Below, piece by piece: positions 8,341 through 11,169 of a stretch of DNA of 11,169 nt. Location: positions 1,995 through 13,163 of the forward strand of contig NW_003142308.1 in NCBI RefSeq assembly GCF_000003605.2, in the 5' to 3' direction. The stretch is from Saccoglossus kowalevskii. Its lineage: Eukaryota > Hemichordata > Enteropneusta > Harrimaniidae. Made by a program: the position numbers and the translations under genes. Positions within the stretch are counted from its first letter, which is position 1. Each line of letters opens with the position of its first letter. The notes beneath the pieces were generated by a model. The model searched no databases, was not told the DNA's origin, and worked only from the letters and a program-made list of their open reading frames with translations.

Positions 8341-8543
8341 TTTTAATATATTGTTTTAGGAGGAATTTTTTGTTTGGAACTAAGAAAGAGTGCTTTCCTA
8401 ATAAACGCTAAACAACACCCGTCCACTGTCATTAAAACAATAGCCTACAGGACCGATGATGTCTGCTAGAAGCGAGATACTGCAAATTTGGCGAGTTTCA
8501 TGATCAGGTGTGTATTTTTGCACTTTCATCACCGGCTGTGTGT

Positions 8544-8621
8544 TACTTGTCGTTAGCATCCGAGTTGCCGTACCAAGTACCACTGCGAATTGTGTATGTT
8601 GCCACAGTACACGTGTGTTAA
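8544..8621 (+). repeat. dispersed repeat, copy B
   Basis: The shorter partner of 7208-7306, lacking about 21 central bases. Differences between the copies are dominated by C/T and G/A changes, the pattern expected of old copies decaying by transition. A 96-residue minus frame crosses this copy (8398-8688) but has no recognisable domain and is probably accidental. Confidence 0.55.
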
Positions 8622-9214
8622 GTAACTTATTTTGTGTAGAAGGACAATTAACGATGACCTGTAGAAATCGCATCTGATTCATGTACATATCTTAATAAAC
8701 TGCATGTTGCATTTATCTACACATCACCTGATTAGCTCATCCAGTACAATTGACAGTTATTTACATACTTTGTGATATGAAAATCCAGGGTTCCAATCCA
8801 GTGTGCTGCTGCTTAAAATATGTTATTATAACGGAGAGCAACCTAGTTCTAGTACTTTCCTAGTAAAGGGGTCATTTTCGATAAAAAAAAAAACTTTGTT
8901 GGAATTAATTAATTAATAGACTGCTTTTCCAGTAAATTGTCACATTTCGACAGTAGCGACTGCACTGTAGTGGATTATTAGGTACCTTTAAACATGTTAT
9001 ATATATTCATTTGTTTCAAAGTGAAATCATTTCGCAGTTCTAGCCAACTGATATCACATCAGTAAATGTCAGCAAGGTGATTAATTTGTTAAGTGTCTAG
9101 ACATGACGACTGGGACGAAAATGCCCTTCGCTGATAAAATCACTCAATATGTCAACCTACGCAAAAATGGCAAATGTTATGCCGGCTCACCCCTGTTAAG
9201 TTTCATGGGATATG

Positions 9215-9215
<1 letters not shown>
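8622..9215. other. AT-rich non-coding stretch
   Basis: No gene seen. It contains an A-run at 8883-8894 and TTAATTAATTAATA at about 8906-8919. A very weak pair of tRNA-promoter-like boxes lies at 8733 and 8789; I do not accept these as a tRNA gene. Confidence 0.4.

Positions 9216-9273
<58 letters not shown>
9216..9273. repeat. (TA)29 microsatellite
   Basis: An uninterrupted TA dinucleotide run of 58 bases. It is self-complementary and can extrude as a cruciform; its length is likely to be polymorphic and prone to assembly error. The 86-residue plus frame across it (9174-9434), with an Ile-Tyr run, is an artefact of the repeat. Confidence 0.98.
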
Positions 9274-9274
<1 letters not shown>

Positions 9275-10587
9275 TATTTTAATGAGCACGAGTTGTTGGT
9301 TTGTTGCTGACCAAACTGATGGCAATCGTATTATCATAGAATATTCATCGTTCAAATATTGTCTGTGTGCTTTTGAGCGTCCTAAAAGTCAAACATATTT
9401 TTATGATAACTACAGGGCTATTAGTCAAGTTTGAATTGTTAGTGAACATTGCAAAACAAACTAATTTTGTAAACGGAGTTCTGTTTTAGAATGATGACTA
9501 CACAACGTCAGTTGATTCAGAGAGGGAACAGGTCCAATTTGACAAAACCATTTCAATCACGTCTCCCAGTCATAATTGCCTCATGAATAAATCGTGAGTA
9601 AATACTTGATCTCATAGAAGAGGTTCTACTTTTAAAAAAACAATTAAAATAAGGCTATATATATTCTCACCAGCCGAGAAACAAACAAACATCGTGTTAG
9701 CATCAGAGCAAATTGCGCGATTGTGATGAACCATGAGCACAGCAGTTAAGATTTGATGTAGTCACCGAACATTATTAAAATAAGCTACTCCAGAACAGCG
9801 GGCTATATTGTAATATTTGAACGAAAGTAGATAACAAAGGAAATAAATTACAAGATAATGGGACATCTTTCGTGCTAAATAATTACGGCAAACAAACGTG
9901 CACTTGACATACAACACAAGATTCTAACTCGTGCGTACACGGCTTAGCGCTTCGCCACTCGAAGCGAACGTTCAATACTGAAGGCAACATACTGACATTA
10001 TAACCAATATTATTTTGCGCTCCCATAGATTCTTTGAATTTCAGAGCACAAACGGGACCTAATCATAAATTAAGATAATATAAATAACATCATATCAATA
10101 ATAGATTTCAATTTAAAACAAATCAGTAAAATACATTACATTCAAGCCAAATCATGAACTGAAACATGTATTCATAATCCAATATGACTGAATGCCACCT
10201 CGTTATAACATTGCGATTCATTCAAAACATGCAGACAACGTAAAGTTTAGCATTCAAAAAAAATAATAAAAGGTTTATAGATGTCACATGAACACGAGTA
10301 AATTTGGTTGAATATGCAATGGACTGTCAAAGTACAACATTTACAGCAGACAGACTCGGACTGGCGCCCAATTGTGCATTAATCCATCACCTCTATGCAT
10401 TTACCATTCATCCTTTTTTGTTAAACATAGGTATACATATAATATAAAAGAGTCACTTATCTTATTATCTATTCACTTGTTTCTATTGAACACTATAACC
10501 CTAACCATAACCCATGTTCATAGACTTATAACACTAACTGCTTTATAAATGTAGGTTATCGAGTCGAAACATAGTCAGGACATCACC
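9274..10587. other. AT-rich non-coding stretch
   Basis: No gene or recognisable element seen on either strand. Minor items are a 7-bp hairpin at 9948-9966, a short telomere-like string at 10495-10513 (rejected as a telomere), and a second small TATATATA at about 9656-9663. The stretch borders the 3' tail of the LINE at 10588. Confidence 0.45.
9948..9966. repeat. compact GC-rich hairpin
   Basis: CGCTTCG (9948-9954) and CGAAGCG (9960-9966) form a perfect 7-bp stem around a 5-base loop CCACT. It stands out in AT-rich surroundings. Read on the minus strand, the same patch has weak pol III A-box and B-box likenesses (9957 down to about 9919), which might mark an old tRNA-derived SINE head. Confidence 0.4.
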
Positions 10588-10597
10588 TATATATATA

Positions 10598-10603
10598 TTT
10601 ATT
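10598..10603 (-). terminator. LINE polyadenylation signal AATAAA
   Basis: On the minus strand AATAAA lies about 135 bases after the polyprotein stop and is followed directly by TATATATATA (10597-10588). This is the expected 3' end of the element. Confidence 0.6.
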
Positions 10604-10737
10604 CAGTACCATTGGCCAAAGGTACACACTTAAATGTAACACAAATAAATAAATAGATCGTTTGACAAGAATAATCACTGCTACTACTTGTCTGAATATT
10701 ACAAACTTATACTTCGCCTATGAATACCAAATTAAAT

Positions 10738-11169
10738 TTATATTTCAGTTAAATTTCCTTCCAACAAACTATGACGTTTTTGTAAAGAGTAGAATACGTA
10801 TTTTGCAAGATTTTGTATTGTGTGTGTATTTTCAGATTGCAGTAGCAAAATAAATTTCCATTCAAGCGCTGGGCAATAGTAAAACTTTTGTATAAAACGA
10901 GTTCTAATTTCCGCAAATTTGGGACATTGTAATAGAAAGTGAAACTCGTTTTCAATGTGATTACAACCAAGATGACACAATCTTTGGTCAAGTGGTATTC
11001 CAAATGCCCTATCCTTTTCAATCATGAGATCATGAGCAGATATCCTAAAACAAGCGAGAGATTTTCTAAAAACACTTATGGTGATAGAATCCAGATATTT
11101 TTCCCCGGCTAATAATTTTTTAAATTTAGAATATGTGCATAATTTTGAACTATTACCCATCTGATCATG
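10738..11169 (-). CDS. LINE reverse-transcriptase polyprotein, C-terminal fragment with CCHC-type knuckle
   Basis: The frame is open from the window edge (three codons before the first Met at 11160) to a stop at 10738, so this is the C-terminus of a larger protein. Counting from that Met, residues 6-51 follow the usual pattern of LINE C-termini: KL-x2-Y-x2-FK, E-x-YL-x2-I, FR-x-S-x-H-x-L-x-IE. Residues 60-82 then carry RLCHLGC, an IENEFHF block and LLQCPKF. C62, C66, H74 and C79 form the zinc-binding knuckle found after the reverse transcriptase domain. The spacing C-x3-C differs from the more usual C-x2-C. A Trp-Lys-Phe block and an LAKYVFYSLQKR-like ending complete the C-terminus. The domain is thought to help bind template RNA during target-primed reverse transcription. 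The part seen has no frameshift or internal stop, so the insertion may be fairly recent. The catalytic domain and endonuclease would lie beyond the right edge. Confidence 0.82.
   Translation of the reverse strand, partial: HDQMGNSSKLCTYSKFKKLLAGEKYLDSITISVFRKSLACFRISAHDLMIEKDRAFGIPLDQRLCHLGCNHIENEFHFLLQCPKFAEIRTRFIQKFYYCPALEWKFILLLQSENTHTIQNLAKYVFYSLQKRHSLLEGNLTEI

Larger units (their letters stand above)
10588..11169 (-). mobile_element. 3' end of a non-LTR retrotransposon (LINE), truncated by the window edge
   Basis: Reading leftward from the edge, the element shows the C-terminal part of a reverse-transcriptase polyprotein (11169-10738), about 150 bases of 3' UTR, an AATAAA signal (10603-10598) and a short TA tail ending near 10588. 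The order matches the 3' end of LINEs that end in simple repeats rather than long poly(A), as in CR1/L2/RTE-type clades; the clade is not resolved here. The 3' target-site duplication cannot be tested because the 5' end is outside the window. Confidence 0.75.

Noticed and set aside
8398-8688. 96-codon minus-strand open frame
   Set aside because: It crosses a dispersed repeat copy and its product shows no domain.
8733-8800. tRNA-like boxes TAGCTCATCCAG and GGTTCCAATCC
   Set aside because: The spacing is about 12 bases too long and neither the T-stem nor the acceptor stem pairs, so this is not a tRNA and only a poor SINE candidate.
8882-8920. A-run followed by TTAATTAATTAAT as a possible retroposon tail
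   Set aside because: No element body or target duplication could be seen on either side.
9174-9434. Frame with a long Ile-Tyr run
   Set aside because: Translation of the (TA)29 microsatellite; not a protein.
10495-10513. Telomere-like ATAACCCTAACCATAACCC
   Set aside because: Fewer than two true CCCTAA units; too short and interrupted to be an interstitial telomere.
10662-10853. 63-codon plus-strand frame
   Set aside because: Lies antisense to the LINE polyprotein end and 3' UTR; no independent support.

Overview
The window looks like AT-rich nuclear DNA from an animal, probably a marine invertebrate. Long non-coding stretches separate very few genes. A spliced-type 3' splice site precedes the one convincing host gene, and a LINE retrotransposon fragment of a kind common in molluscs, cnidarians and other invertebrates lies at the right edge. 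The lineage guess (lophotrochozoan-like) rests mainly on the style of that LINE protein and is weak. Nothing suggests bacteria: there are no operons, no Shine-Dalgarno-led gene runs and no CRISPR.

Layout. (1) 111-408: a 298-bp non-autonomous DNA transposon (MITE) with TTAA at both ends and 33-bp imperfect terminal inverted repeats. Inside is what reads as the first coding exon of a lost parent gene, with a good start context and a splice donor. (2) 409-5240: about 4.8 kb with no supportable gene, holding a few hairpins and two perfect TGACGTCA sites. (3) 5247-6171: the main locus. It has a TATA-type promoter candidate, an ATG-rich direct repeat, a branch-point plus 3' splice site, and a 163-residue coding exon. 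The protein has an acidic/polar N-terminus, a strongly basic stretch, two closely spaced membrane segments and a cysteine-rich tail. I do not recognise the family; the layout resembles small two-pass proteins such as TMEM100, but that is only an analogy. (4) 6172-9215: non-coding. It has a degenerate repeat cluster (6372-6592), tandem AATAAA signals (7385-7394), two diverged copies of an 80-100 bp dispersed repeat, and a CpG-rich interval (7990-8340) without a convincing gene. (5) 9216-9273: a perfect (TA)29 microsatellite, then about 1.3 kb of unassigned DNA. (6) 10588-11169, minus strand: the 3' end of a LINE. It carries the C-terminal part of the reverse-transcriptase polyprotein with a CCHC-type knuckle, a short 3' UTR, AATAAA and a short TA tail; the element continues beyond the window.

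The host gene and the mobile elements show no functional link. I found no clear new multi-gene system. The best leads are the exon-carrying TTAA MITE, the unrecognised two-pass membrane protein with three TGACGTCA sites in and upstream of it, and the unnamed dispersed repeat.
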